64,000 nt of DNA from Zonotrichia leucophrys gambelii (Eukaryota; Chordata; Aves; Passeriformes; Passerellidae), in assembly GCF_028769735.1 (NCBI RefSeq), contig NC_088170.1:50439585-50503584 (forward strand), given 5' to 3'. Made by a program: the position numbers and the translations under genes. Below the pieces are notes generated by a model. That model was not told the origin of the DNA and made no database searches. It saw only the letters and a program-made list of their open reading frames with translations. Positions 1-12,287 of this stretch are shown in pieces. Each line of letters starts with the position of its first letter. Positions within the stretch are counted from its first letter, which is position 1.

Positions 1-179
1 GATACTGGAATTACCTAACAGCCATCTGGCTCTGAAAGCAGGAATTGGCTGGTAGTTCAGCTCTGAAAGAAACGAACTACACTGAGTATTTCTCCCTAAC
101 GTTTTAGTATTTATTTGCAGAAATAGAAAAAAAAATAATTAGTATATGGCGGCTATATTGAAGAAGTCTGTCTCTCAGA

Positions 180-184
180 GTATT
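180..184. repeat. Target-site duplication, left copy (GTATT)
   Basis: A direct repeat of GTATT immediately precedes the LTR and matches 823-827 exactly. Confidence 0.8.
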
Positions 185-822
185 TGTCCTGGTTTAGGGC
201 AAATTTAGGAGAATACCTCCAAAGAGGGCCCCTCCAGAAAGCAAACCTACACAGCCCCTCCCCACAACCAGCTCAGGAAGGATTCCTCAGAGAGAAGTGG
301 AAAGAACCTGTTTATTTAACAGGCACAGCACTCCTCAGCACACCAAATGAACAATACCAGATGACAACACTCTTTCACTGCTCTGAAAAAGATGACAAAT
401 TCAGAAAGTCTCTCTGGGAGTGGTCAGTCTGTTATCAGTCCCTCTGGCTCTGGGGCAGCTGCTGCAGCCACAAGGTGCAAACTCTCGGTGTTCCCAGGTC
501 CCAGTCCGGAGCAGGTTCAAGCTGGTTCCAAAAAAGAGAAAGGAGAAACAGTCCAGGGAAAATCTGGACTGCTTAGCTAAACTAGCTAATGAGCAGAAGC
601 AAAAAGCAAGAGCAAGAGCAACACGAAAAGCAGAGCAAAAGGCAAAAGCAGCACCATGTACTGCCCTGTCTCTGTGTCCTGCCAGCCATGGGGGAGTGGC
701 TGATAGCAAAACCAAAACAAAACTTCGCTCTTCAGAGCCAGTCTTGAAGGCACAGAACATAATTACCAGCATACACAGAACTAGGAATGGGGATACAAGC
801 ATCATAACGTCACCCTAGGACA
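185..822. mobile_element. Solo LTR of an endogenous retrovirus, 638 bp, with target-site duplication
   Basis: The element starts TGTCCTGG and ends AGGACA, so its ends form the TG...CA inverted termini of a retroviral LTR. It is flanked by direct copies of GTATT at 180-184 and 823-827; a sixth shared T makes the exact edge ambiguous by one base. I recognise its body as an LTR type common in songbird genomes, but I do not assign a family name. No internal retroviral genes are adjacent, so this is a solo LTR left after recombination between two LTRs. Open frames across it are chance frames. Sense orientation is not clear to me. Confidence 0.88.
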
Positions 823-827
823 GTATT
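823..827. repeat. Target-site duplication, right copy (GTATT)
   Basis: This direct repeat immediately follows the LTR and matches 180-184 exactly. Confidence 0.8.
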
Positions 828-3800
828 TGAAGAAAATAAATGACCATGAAAAGACTAAATTCAGGCTGAGATCCAACCTGCTTTACATGTAATTTTTAAA
901 CGAATGATTGTGAGCTAAACAAGCCTCTTTCTATAATATATCTGCTATGTGCTCTCAGGCCGGCACTCTCAATTTCTTCCCAGGAAAGTGGATGAAAATC
1001 ACTGTTAGATTCTCCTCTTCTAGAGGAAAAGTTCCAATTTTTCTGTGTGGAGCAAGCAGCCATGCAGAACAGCATCTCCACCCAGCCCATGGCCTGTACT
1101 GTCCATTGGGGCAGCTGGCCTTGGCCCTGGCCCATCAGGCTGGCTCTGAGGTGTGTTGTCTGTGGGCTGAGAACTTGTTCTTCTCTCCTCCCATTGATGG
1201 TTCTGGACAAATCTGGCATTTGATAAACAATCCAAACTCATCCCTCTGTCTTCTACCATCCACCTTTTACCATTACATGTTGGGTTTGCACAGGAGCCTT
1301 CAGGCATTGGCCTTATTCAGGGATTGAAGAAGTCTGAATCTTTTTTACTGACTTCACTGGCTTAAGGCTGGGCTCCTTGCTTTGCTTAAAAGGACTTCAG
1401 ATGAAATGTGGAAGTGATAAGGCCTTCAGTGCCCTGTGTGATAATTTCTCCTTCTTTGTGTGTGGCATTTTTTCAGTGATGCTTTTATATTTTCTCAACC
1501 TACATGTCACTTAGATTGCTTGAAGCCATTACACTTGATGATTTCTTTGCAAAATGAAGTGGAAAAACATATTCAATCAAGGCTGGCCCCTGAAGAAACC
1601 CATTGTTTGCAGTGATTCAATTTAATTTCAAACATATCACATCAGTTTCTATTGTTAAGTTTAGCATTTCAGCACTATGGAACCTGATGAGACAAAATTG
1701 CATTTTCACTGTAAATCAGATTTAGCTATTTGAATGATGAACTGGTGAGTGACTGTATTTCATTATGTATATTGCAAAGATAAGAACATGCTCTGCCACA
1801 CAATAATAACTTATATGCAGCCATTTTTGGGTTTAGTTTTTTGGGGTTTTTGCTTGTTCTTTTAATATATGTTTGTGTGTGAGAGGTATTTGGGTCAGAA
1901 ATTGCCAGGGCCTCTAAGTTTTGAGACAGCAAACTTTGCCAGTGTGGTTGAATCAAGAATTTTTTTATGATGTTCCTTTAAAGTATAATGTTGTTTCCAT
2001 AGCCTTGGAGTCTCTGACACTGTGCAGCTGAATATTGTTGTTTGCTTAAGTGCAGTGTGATTACCTGTCCTTGAAAATATCATCTGTGGCAGTTTGATCG
2101 TGTAGCAAAATGCCAGGAGCCAAAGGACACAAGAACATCCTCTACCCCCACCAGATATGCTTACACATTCTACAGCAGGTATATTATTTTAGGGTTTGAT
2201 TTGGGAAAATATTCCTAGAAAAGACAACTGAGAAAGGTCTATCTAGTTAAAAGACACTGCCCTGAGGAGATGCATGTGCCTATATCTTGGCATTTGCAGA
2301 AAATTATGTTTAAGTGTGTATATTTTCCAGAGTCATGGCCTTAGGTTTATTCCCTCTGGAGTCCGTCAACTGAACCAATGTTAGACGCCTAGACTTGGAA
2401 GGCCCAGTAATCCCTTTAACAATTTGAGTCTGCTCTTTAATTATGTTTGCAAACTCCTTGAAATGTGGTGTGACTTTAAAACTGCAGAATCCTCAGAGTT
2501 TCCAACATGAACATACTTTCAGTTTACAAAAAGATAGGAATTTATTTGTTTATATACAATTTAAAATTTAGTTTTTACAGTTTTAAATGCAGAAGATGCT
2601 TTTCTATAGGTAAAACGTCTGAAGAGTTGATAAATTTTTTGCTCTACATGGGGAATCCATATTTTAAATGTTTTTAAAATGTAATTACATGAGTCAGAAA
2701 ATCTATTCAGATATTAACAAAATGGCTCTTCTGTGATATTACTGCTTTTTTAATTTGCAAGAATTTAAAGAAGTTCAGTGCAACCTAGAAGAAATCTGTC
2801 TTTTGATCTGATGGGTAAAAATTACCTGTGGAAAGTTCATGAAGTGTAAGACTGATCAAATGAGCAATTACTTTTTGTGCTCCTACTTGAAATTTTTGGG
2901 AGGATTTTTTTTATGTTACAATTTCCAGAAAGTCATTAAAGACTAGACTGAGAGTCAGAAAGCTTTCTCAGGTGAATTAAATTGAATGCTACAGATTTAT
3001 GGCTGTTTTCCTTAGACTAATCTAGTAGCAAGTTTGTAAAATATAATACTGTTAAGCAGACTGAAAAATTTACAGCTTGAAAGTCTGTTTGAGAACACCA
3101 TGAAGTCTAACAGCTATGTGCACTGTCAAGCCAGCTAGTTTGGCTTGATTTATTCCTCCTTTCTCTCCTCTGTCTGTGAGTCTCTGGATTTTTGTTAACA
3201 CCAAAATTTGCACAGTTATTTAAGTACATAGAAACATACCATGGGCAAAAGTATGAGTTAATAGAACACTTTGATTTAAGCACATCATCATTTTGCACAG
3301 CTTGTATCATCACAGAAGCAGAAAAGTACTTGGAAAATCTGCTGCCAGGTGTAACCTGCTTTCTGCATGGTGCAGCCCTTTGCTTCAGCATCTCCCCAAT
3401 CTGTCCCAAAGTCTTGTGATTCCAGCCACTGTTCATATCATCCTATCATCACCAGAACAGAGGAGTTCTTTTATTTCATGTTTATGCCATAGTATATAGC
3501 ACATAACCATTTTGATTTAAGAGCACAATCATCTCTCTCTGCAACCAGGAACTGAACTCACTCAGTTCTGATGTAAACTTCTTTTTTTCTTCAAGTACCT
3601 TTGAGCAACAAACTGACTCAAGTGGTGGGCTGTCAGGACATTTGATTTATAAGTTTTGACTAGTTATATAAGCCTATGTCATGACTTTTAACTAAATTGT
3701 TTTGTTTTTACCAGGTTTCCTATCCTTGTATTGATTGCTGCTGCTCTGCTTTTTATTCTTTTTTGTTTCTTCTCAGTAGCATTTTCTACACCGTAATGAT

Positions 3801-6800
3801 ACTCCTCAGTGCTGAAAAAAAGCATATATGGAGAAATTCATCATTCAAATACTGAAAAATAGCAAATAAAATAGACTGCATTTTCATTCATAGAATTCCC
3901 ATGCTTATTACCTAGGAATGTTACTCAAAATGGTAAAATTTAATCAGAAAAGGCAGACAGGTGCCTTATCTGAGGCTGTATATCCTTCTGTCTAACTTTC
4001 TCATCTGGACTGTCATTTTTTTCTATACATTTGTGATACAATTCATGTATTACACAGGCACAAAGTGATGTTGACAGGTACAACTGCTACTTGACAACTT
4101 GTCCCAGACCTTAATTTCCTTCTGCATTAAAAAAAAGCCTGCCACCTGAATATCCTCAGGACTTGCTCTTGCAAAGATTAATGTTTATACTGGATGGTCC
4201 AGAGAAATCATGCCAATCAATCATGGTTCTTGAAATATTTAATATAGGAGGCATTTTAAAAAAGTCTCTCATCCAAGATTGTTTTCTAACCCTCACCCAA
4301 ACGGCATTCCTTAAGGAATAGCTTTGAGGGAATAAAGTAATTATGTTAAGGACTGAATATTCACTGGCAGATCAGAAAAACAATTATGAAAAATTCAAAA
4401 GTGACCACAAGCACACAGGATGCCCTCTAGAACTATAATTTGAGATACAGAGATGTATTTCCTAAGTATGACTGCGTACTGTTTTATTTCAGGAAACCAT
4501 GGGCTTCTCAAGCCTGATTTTTCCAAGCAGGGATTTTTCTGCTAGCTGCTCTTACTCCTGTATTGCAGCATTTTACATATCTGATGGTTTCTATATTTGT
4601 CACACCATTTGCAAGCAGCTGCACTTTTTGCACCACTACTTTGAGTTAGCTAGGAGTCAGAGACAACTTTAACACAGGATTGCTGTGCAAAAAAAAAGAC
4701 CAGATATGGTTATTATTAAGCAATTACAGGCCTGGATGTCTCAGCAAATCACCATGATCACAACTCTGTTCTGTCTATTGATGGCAATCATGCTACCTCA
4801 TGCTGTGATCTTGTTAGAGCTCATAAGCAAAGCAGAGTGGGGCTGGTAAGGCAGCAAGATGGATTTACTCAGAAATAAAGCTGAAAAAAATAACACAAAA
4901 TAAATTGATAATTGAAGAGGTAGAATCTCATACAGTCAGCATTGCCAGTATACAGAATTTTAACCTAAAACTTCTGGTAGTGGAACTTTTATTGCATCCT
5001 GATTTTCTAGGCTACTAAGGAAAAATAGGTTTAAATTTAATTAAGGAGATTCTAGATAGAAAAAGAGATTTGGAAGATATCCCATGAGTACATAGTAAGA
5101 TTGTGAATGCCTTCCTATGTTGCTCTTTTAAATACTCTCACATTCTTGATGTTTGGCTTGCAATCTTTGAATACCTGGGCAGCAATGGAGCACTCCACAG
5201 CAGTACCCTCATGATGAGACACAGCTTACAGACCTCACCCCAATTTGGCAGTTGTACTCCTGCCCTTGGAACCCCCACCTCTGCCAGCAGTGGAACACCT
5301 GGCCATCCTGTGCTTCAGGGGACCCTGGCCAACAGACTCTCTGTGCTATGTCAAAGGCTGTGTTTTTCCACCATATCAAGTTTTTCTAAAATATCCCTAA
5401 AAATATACAATATTTTCATTGCCATAGGAAAAGCTATCCTTACACTGTTTCCCGTGCCTGCTGCTTCTTATCCTCACATCATTAGTTCCCTTGTACTAAG
5501 TCAACCTCCCGTCGGCTGTACAACAAAGGATTTAAGATCTAAAGTGGGTTAGAACACATCACATCTGGGGGGAAAAAAAGAGAGACAAAAATCATAATTA
5601 AAAAGAAGATAAATTAATTTAAAATACTCGAATAGTTCCAGAAACCTTATGGATTTTAAAAATCATCCTCACAAACTTCTTAAACAGTGATAACAATAAT
5701 AACTTGTCTTAACTGAAGCTATGTGTAACAGACTTGCAATGAAAGAAAAAAAAATCAATAACTGAATGTTCCTTGGAACACCCAGGAGTGACCCATCATC
5801 TAACTGGGTCTGACATGTGGGATCAGAGATTGAAAAAGAGGTTGCTGTGCACAAATGGTGTGTGCAGCAGCCGGGAGGCAGTGGGAGTGGGTTGCCTGCT
5901 TTACCCATGCCAGACCTGATGGACCTGCTGAGAAATGCTTTGCTCTCAGGCAAAGTGCTGGAAGGGTTCTATCAATTTTATTGAATTTATTTTAAAGGTC
6001 TTTGAGACATAATTTCTCTCTCTCTTCTGCAAGGCAATTCATTCTGTGGTTGATTGTGAGCACAGCTGAATAGCTTACATTAGGCCTGTAGCAACATTAG
6101 GGCAAAGGTTTGTCAAAGAACAATGTAGCTACTAGAAATTGAAGGTGTCTTATTGTAAATGCTGCAGGCAACAGAAGTCCCAAAGCAAAAGATTTGGTGA
6201 AGTAGACAAATCCTTTGTCACTTAGCAATCTGCAGCATTCTTTCATGTGATAGAAAAAAAACTTCAGACATCTGGGTAAATACAAGATATGAAACCCTCT
6301 CCCACAGTTTTGGCTTTTCTATTCCAGATTAAAAGATTGAAATGTTGGAATGATTACATAAAACTTTTCTGTTTGGCATGTGGCAGATTATCCCTTTGCC
6401 AAACATAAACACATGAAGATCTCTGCAAAGACTTCATCACAGCTTGGCAGTAGAGAAAAGCTGAGCCTTTGAGATGAGAGATATAGGAGATTATTTCATG
6501 GAGTAAGAGAAGCAAATCAGGAAAGGATGTGCTACTTATCAAGATCTTCAGTACTTCCCCTTTGCAATCTAAATTACTTTAGGTCTTCTCCAGCCCTTGG
6601 GCAGATAAACTCTATAAAGGAATAAAGATGTCAAGCACAGACCTTAACTTTGCAAAAAGCTGCAATGATTTAAGAAGTTCTTAACCCAGAGGTGTTTCTT
6701 GGAACCTTTCTTCTGGGGATACTGGCTTCCCAAGCTCTTCTGCTGAACAGATGGGACCACAGAAGCATTCTCTTTGGAGCATTTAAAGAGGTGATCTGAG

Positions 6801-9389
6801 TAAATTTGCCTGATTTTGCCCAAATTGGATGATGAAAAATTCACCTCGTGTTCCACCGGAGCTGAAAAACCTCTCAGCTCCAGCTGGTGCATCCATGCAG
6901 GCCTGAGGCTCCAGCTGGCTCTGCAGGGGCAGGTCAGCTCTGAGCCTTGAAGTTCAGCTCACAGATTCACCCTAGGTCATTAGCAAATCAGAATAAAACC
7001 CTGATTTTATTAATCAGAGATCATTATCTTGGTTCAAACACTGCACTGAAAAAAAGATCATCATTTAACTGTTAGCAGTTTTGTCCTTTGGGTCTGTCTC
7101 TTGAGTTCCTCTCTTTCACACATACAATTACTTCCCATACGTATAATTGGTTTTGAATCTCCTCAAATGACATTGAATATTGCTTTCCTCTTAGATCATC
7201 AGTTATACTAAAATTAGCTCGCCTTAAAACCATTGAAACTCACATGAAAAATATGTTTTTAATATAACTGTCATTGCTCACTGCAGCTTGATTTTAACTT
7301 GGGGTCTACAATGATTAAAGCACTTAGCTAATGAGACCATGTCGGAAATTACCAAAGTAATGTAACATGAAATGCCTGATTATGTATTTTTAATGCTTGG
7401 AGTTTATCCTTACAATAAATAAGAAGAAAAGAATACAAATATTTCCCTCATACAAAAAGACACTAAGACTGCCTTTTCTGTTCGTACTTACAAAAGGTAC
7501 ATCAGTCAGGCCTTTGGGTGTCCCAGTAGCCCAGCAAACAAGTTTCTGTTTACAGCTGTGCCAAGCAGAACAGTGCCATCTAGTAGTCTGCCAGGTGGTG
7601 ACTCCCAGTGCCCTGCTGTGACCTGCACTTCTCCAACAGGTCAGTTCATTGCTTTATGACTTGGCTTTAAGGAGGACTTTTCCTAAACTGCTCCAATAGC
7701 AGCAGCAATGAGGTTGTTTAGGACTCTTTTTTTTTTTTTCCACTGTTTGTGGAATACCCTGAATACAAAGGAAATAGAGCTGAAAAATAGTTCACAGTTT
7801 TAAATAGGTGATTTGACATATAATCAAGTATCATCGTGGCCCTGCTACAGGGCCACAATGTGTCTGATAACACAAACTAGATTTGCTCCTATGAGATTAT
7901 ATAAAATCTAATTTTTTTTCACCTTACTGGGGAAATAACATTCCTTTAGTTAGCAGTCCCCTACAGAACAACTTATTATCCTAGTACAGAAATTAGGAAT
8001 ACATTACTTAGGGAAGTATAGAGCACTAAGAGAACTTAATTGGTAACTGTAAAAGGCTGGAGTAGAAGTTTCTGTGATAAGGCCCAAAAGCTGAAATCTC
8101 TCATGTTGACACGACAACGGATATTTATTCTTAATTTTGGAAGGTGCAACACATCATAACAAAATTTTATATATATAATTTGTAGTAAGGAAGGGACCCT
8201 GTGATTAAGTGGCAACACCTCATCTTTTTGTCAATTAGAGATGAACATGGTAGGAAATAAATGGTCCTTGCATGCTGCAGAACCATATTCAGATTAGAAC
8301 TCTCTATGGAGATTAATACAAAACCTACAGTGCACAAAGTGTTTTCTGCTCTCCTTTTATCTGGTTTAAGTTCAGAGAGTCCACTGGGACCATCAAGTTC
8401 AGCAGCAATGGAGTTAGGACTCAGATCCAGAAGCATTTTTATTGCTTCCATCATCATGGTGCCCAGGAGCCTCAAGCCTTGGTTCAGACTTGTTTATCCC
8501 AGCAAACATAAGAAAGAGCAGAATTGGCACAAGGTAGGGCAGTCCTGAGTGCCATTGCTGGAGATCTCCAATGAGAGTCTTGTGGGGAGGTAAGCCAAAG
8601 GCATCCTAGAAATTAGAAAGTACAGAGTGGAAGGTGGTATTATGGGGATGGGAGCATGGGGTAACTCTGGACACTGAATAAGAGGTTCAGGCTGCGATGA
8701 ACCCAAAACACAGTGTGTGTGGCTGGAGACCAAAAAAAGGAGAGTATATGGGGAGGCAGAGAGAACTGCTATAGCCACAAGCCAAGAAGGTGCTCCTTAA
8801 ATAAAAATTTTGATAGGCACAAGTGGGCAAGAAGTCACATGTCAGAGACAGCATAAAAATTGTAATAGCAATCACACACTGAATCATAAAAATATGGACA
8901 AATATTTAGCTGTAAGATAGTAATAAATATAATAGTTTAGAAATATTATTTAAAAAACTGTTGGTGATTTGGAGTTGTTGCCAAAGGTGCCAGCCGTGCT
9001 GCAGATTTGACTGACAGGCTGGATGGAGGCAGTTTCCATGGTCATGACCAAAGGTGCAGGAGACATAAACACAGACAGGAGCAGCTGCTCACAAGCAAAG
9101 TAAAGGGCAGGCAGAGCAGGAGGGAATGAGAACTGATGGCAAGTCAGGGTCACAGATTTAAAGTCACAGAGAGGTAGAAAACGTTGGTAGGCTCAGGACA
9201 GGCAGTGCCACTGAGTTGATGTGGGTGATGGAGAGGAGTCTGGTCATGAGGGGGTCAGTCCCTGAGAACAGCAGATGTGTGGCATCCATTGCAGCTGAGG
9301 AAGTTGTAATCAAAGCTATGAGCTGAGTGGGACAGTTCTACACATATATCTATCCAGCTAATTTGGAGACAAAGAGAGTGAGTAGGGTG
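828..9389. other. Gene-free AT-rich stretch
   Basis: No exon, RNA gene or intact element is recognised. Open frames are short, often overlap on opposite strands and lack recognisable protein. Visible structures are a 9-bp-arm hairpin at 7836-7856, a run of 13 T at 7727-7739, moderately GC-rich patches near 1.03-1.25, 5.17-5.37 and 6.84-6.96 kb, and, at about 2085, a TGTGGCAGTTTGA start that could be the edge of a degraded LTR. Confidence 0.6.
7836..7856. repeat. Perfect inverted repeat, 9-bp GC-rich arms, 3-base loop
   Basis: GTGGCCCTG and CAGGGCCAC are separated by CTA and pair perfectly. The flanks are unrelated AT-rich DNA. Function is unknown. Confidence 0.85.
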
Positions 9390-9394
9390 ACATC

Positions 9395-10400
9395 AGACTG
9401 GTGACCTGACACTAATGGGGATCTGCAGGGCTGCATCCTTGACCTTGTGCTCTTCAACATCTTCATAAATGAGGCTGGATGCAGGACAGGAAGGGATACT
9501 GAGCAAATTTGCAGAAATTTGCAAAAACAAAACTGAGAGGAGCTGTTGACTCCCTCGAAGGCAGGAAGGCCCTGCAGAGAGGCCCTGACAACACAGAGAG
9601 CAGGGCAACCACCAACCAAATGAAGTTCAACATCAGAAAGTGCCACATTCTGCACCTGGGATGGGGCAACTCTGGATGTACAGACAGACTGACTAATGAG
9701 AGACTGGAAAGCAGTGCTGCAGAAAAGGACCTGGGGTTCTGGTCAATGGCAAGCTGAACATGAGTCAGCAGTGCCCTGGCAGCCAGGAGGGCCAAGAGTG
9801 TCCTGGGATGCATCAGGCACAGCATCACCAGCTGGGCAAGGGAGAGGATTGTCCCGCTCTGCTCTGAGCTGGGACAGCTTCACCTCGAGTGCTGGGGGCT
9901 GGTTTGGGTGTCACAATATAAGAAAGACATTAAATTATTAGAGAACATCCCAATGAGGACAGCAAAGATGGTGAAGGGCCTTGAAGGGAAACCCTATGAG
10001 GAACAGCTTAGGTTACTCGGTCTGTTCAGCCTGGAGGAGACAGAGGGGAAACCTCATCACAGTTTAAAACTTCCTCAAGAGGGGAAGAGGAGGGCCAGGC
10101 ACTGATGTCTTCTCAGTGGTTACCAGTGATAGGGCCCAAGTGAGTGGCCTCAAGTCCTGTCAGGGAGGTTCAGGTTGGATGTTAGAAAAAGGTTCTTCAC
10201 CCAGAGGGTGTTTGGGCACTGAACAGGCTCCCCAGGGCAGTGGTCACAGCACCAGCCTGACAGAGCTCACGAAGCACTTGGACAATGCTCTCAGGCACAT
10301 GGTGTGACTCTTGGGGATGGTGCTGTGCAGGGCCAGGAGTCAGACTTGATGCTTGGGGTCCCTTTCAATTCTTAATATTCTGTGATATTATGTCACAGAA
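9395..10400 (+). mobile_element. CR1 LINE, 5'-truncated, 3' part of ORF2 and 3' UTR
   Basis: Broken plus-strand frames carry the end of CR1 reverse transcriptase: MKFNIRKCHILHLG near 9620-9665, LESSAAEKDLGF near 9705-9740, and KDIKLLEN followed by PYEEQLRLLGLFSLEE near 9920-10040. The element then runs into the CR1 3' end with CCCTTTCAATTCTTAATATTCTGTGAT near 10360-10385. Frameshifts and stops show an old, dead copy. The 5' edge is approximate. Confidence 0.88.
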
Positions 10401-11983
10401 TTATATTTGAGATTATGCAGTCTTGTGCTTATAACGGACCAAATCATCAGCTAGTGCAATTAATATCCATCAAGCAACATATAATTACATGCAGAATGTG
10501 TGTATCTTGTTCTTAGATTTTTGTTGCTCGTTTTGAGGTGAGGAATCTATTCTTTTTAGCAGGGACTATCATTTCATTCAAGAAAACAAGTAAAGAAAGG
10601 TGCAAATAAGCCACTAGCGTTAATGGAATCTGCCTGTGTGGATTCACCATTCATAAAACACTCCTACTCTTTAACTCAGTAATATTTGTAATGTAATCCT
10701 TTACATTGTGTGCTCTCAAAGTATCTTTTGGAACAAACAGTTTTTTCACATAATTGTTCTAAGCCATAACAAAACAAATATGTTACATTCATAATTATGT
10801 TTTGCATTAAATCAGAAGTTCACTTACTTCACCTTGGGTGCCTTTCACGGGCGGGGGGGGGGGGGAAGGGGAATCAAAAGTTACATTTTCAGACAGATAG
10901 TTATTTTCTTCCAGTATGTTCTTTTGCAGATGGTGAAAATGTTTCTCACAAAGATTTAGTAACACAAAAAAATTAGATGCATTCTTAGTTCCAAGATGGG
11001 CCAAGCATAATAAAAAGTCAGGAGCTATGGTGATCTGAGGCTTTACAGCCTGTGTTACTGTAAGGCTGTAGGGTGGTAGCCATGCCTATTCTGGCCACCT
11101 GCAGATTTTATGTAAGGGCAAACCTCACTCACATCACTCTTCAGTGCACTCTGGTTCCTTGGAAAGGAACAGGAGTGACCAGGCAGAGCTCTCCAGAGGC
11201 TCCTTCAATCTTATCCTCTAGGTAGCTGTGTAACAAGGACCTGTGTGGAGAGTTCATTGGAGAGTTCAACTGTCCAGCAAGAGATTGAATTCACCAGTAA
11301 CCTGCCAGTATCCCTTCCTCTCACAAACCTGTGGCCATCAGTCTAATTAGGTAGTGCTTCTTGCTCTGCTCTTTAAAAGCAAGTGGTCTCTTAGTCAGAC
11401 TATATCTGTGATATATTTTATTGATTTGTTTTCTTGCTGCTGTATTATTTATGGTCATGATCTTACTACACACAGTAAATTCAAATGGAAAAATTTAAGG
11501 ACTACAGACTTGATAGAGGAAAAAGTACTAAAAATTTCATGAATAGCCATATTCTGTACTGAACCAGTGCCCTGTCGTGGGCTTGCCTCCTGGAAAAGCT
11601 GCCTCTTCAATTATAGATTAAGTTGAAGGTTTACTGCTTACAAGAACAGTGCTGTACAAACCTTCTCTGATTTAGTTTGAAAGCATCTGTATGCCTTTGA
11701 TCCCAGATATATAGACTTAAAGGTGAGGATTGCTCTTTTGCTAAGAATTGGGGGAAAAGCAGGCAGTCCTGGTTTCATTTCCTGCCTGTGTCTCAGACTT
11801 CCTATGTAACTCAAGATAAGCCACTAAGCTCTTTGTTCATTATTTCATGCTCTGTAAAACTGGGATACTAATACTTCCTTTCCCTTTATATGCTTTTTTC
11901 TTGCTGAATGTAGCTAGTGTTGCATTTGGACGTTAATTAAATAAGTACATAAACACAGAACTCCCTTTTTTCATATCTATGCA
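10401..11983. other. Gene-free stretch with a G homopolymer
   Basis: No gene is recognised. The only marked structure is a run of 13 G at 10853-10865 followed by AAGGGG. Confidence 0.6.
10853..10865 (+). repeat. Poly(G)13 tract
   Basis: Thirteen consecutive G are preceded by GGGC and followed by AAGGGG, so the region could fold as a G-quadruplex. Such runs are also prone to sequencing length errors. Confidence 0.9.
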
Positions 11984-12287
11984 TGCTGCTATCTCATTGC
12001 AGGGGCTTCATACTGTTGTCTCCTTATCACAAAAGCTTCACACCTTCTTGGTGTTTCTTGTGGGCACCTCCTCAGAGCACTGACTCTTCTCCATAAAGCA
12101 GCCAACCAATTCCCTACTTGAGGGGCCAACCCACTCCTTTATAATACTCTTCTTCTCATTGGTTACAGCTGTGGCCTGTTAAAGTCAGGCCTGTTCCTAA
12201 TCTTTGCTAATTGGCCCAGCTGCAACTCCTCAGGGGTGAGATTACTTTCTACACTAAATTCATTTTCTTATATTCTATCCCCCTACA
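11984..12287 (-). mobile_element. Solo LTR, 304 bp, with perfect 6-bp target-site duplication
   Basis: Read on the minus strand the element starts TGTAGGGGG and ends AGCAGCA, giving TG...CA termini. It is flanked by TATGCA at 11978-11983 and 12288-12293. A TATA-like box (TATTATAAAGG on the minus strand, 12146-12136) and a GGCCACAGCTGTAACCAATGAG block with a CCAAT-type core support minus orientation. The body resembles LTRs I know from songbirds. No internal retroviral sequence is next to it. Confidence 0.82.

Noticed and set aside
401..818. Three overlapping open frames of about 130 codons as genes
   Set aside because: They lie entirely inside the solo LTR and cross each other on both strands.
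2085..2190. TGTGGCAGTTTGA start as a defined LTR
   Set aside because: Only the first 40 or so bases suggest an LTR edge; no second end, duplication or promoter signal could be found.
8167..8548. Two frames of about 100 codons on opposite strands
   Set aside because: Overlapping antisense frames with no recognisable domain; neither has flanking exon signals that form a gene model.
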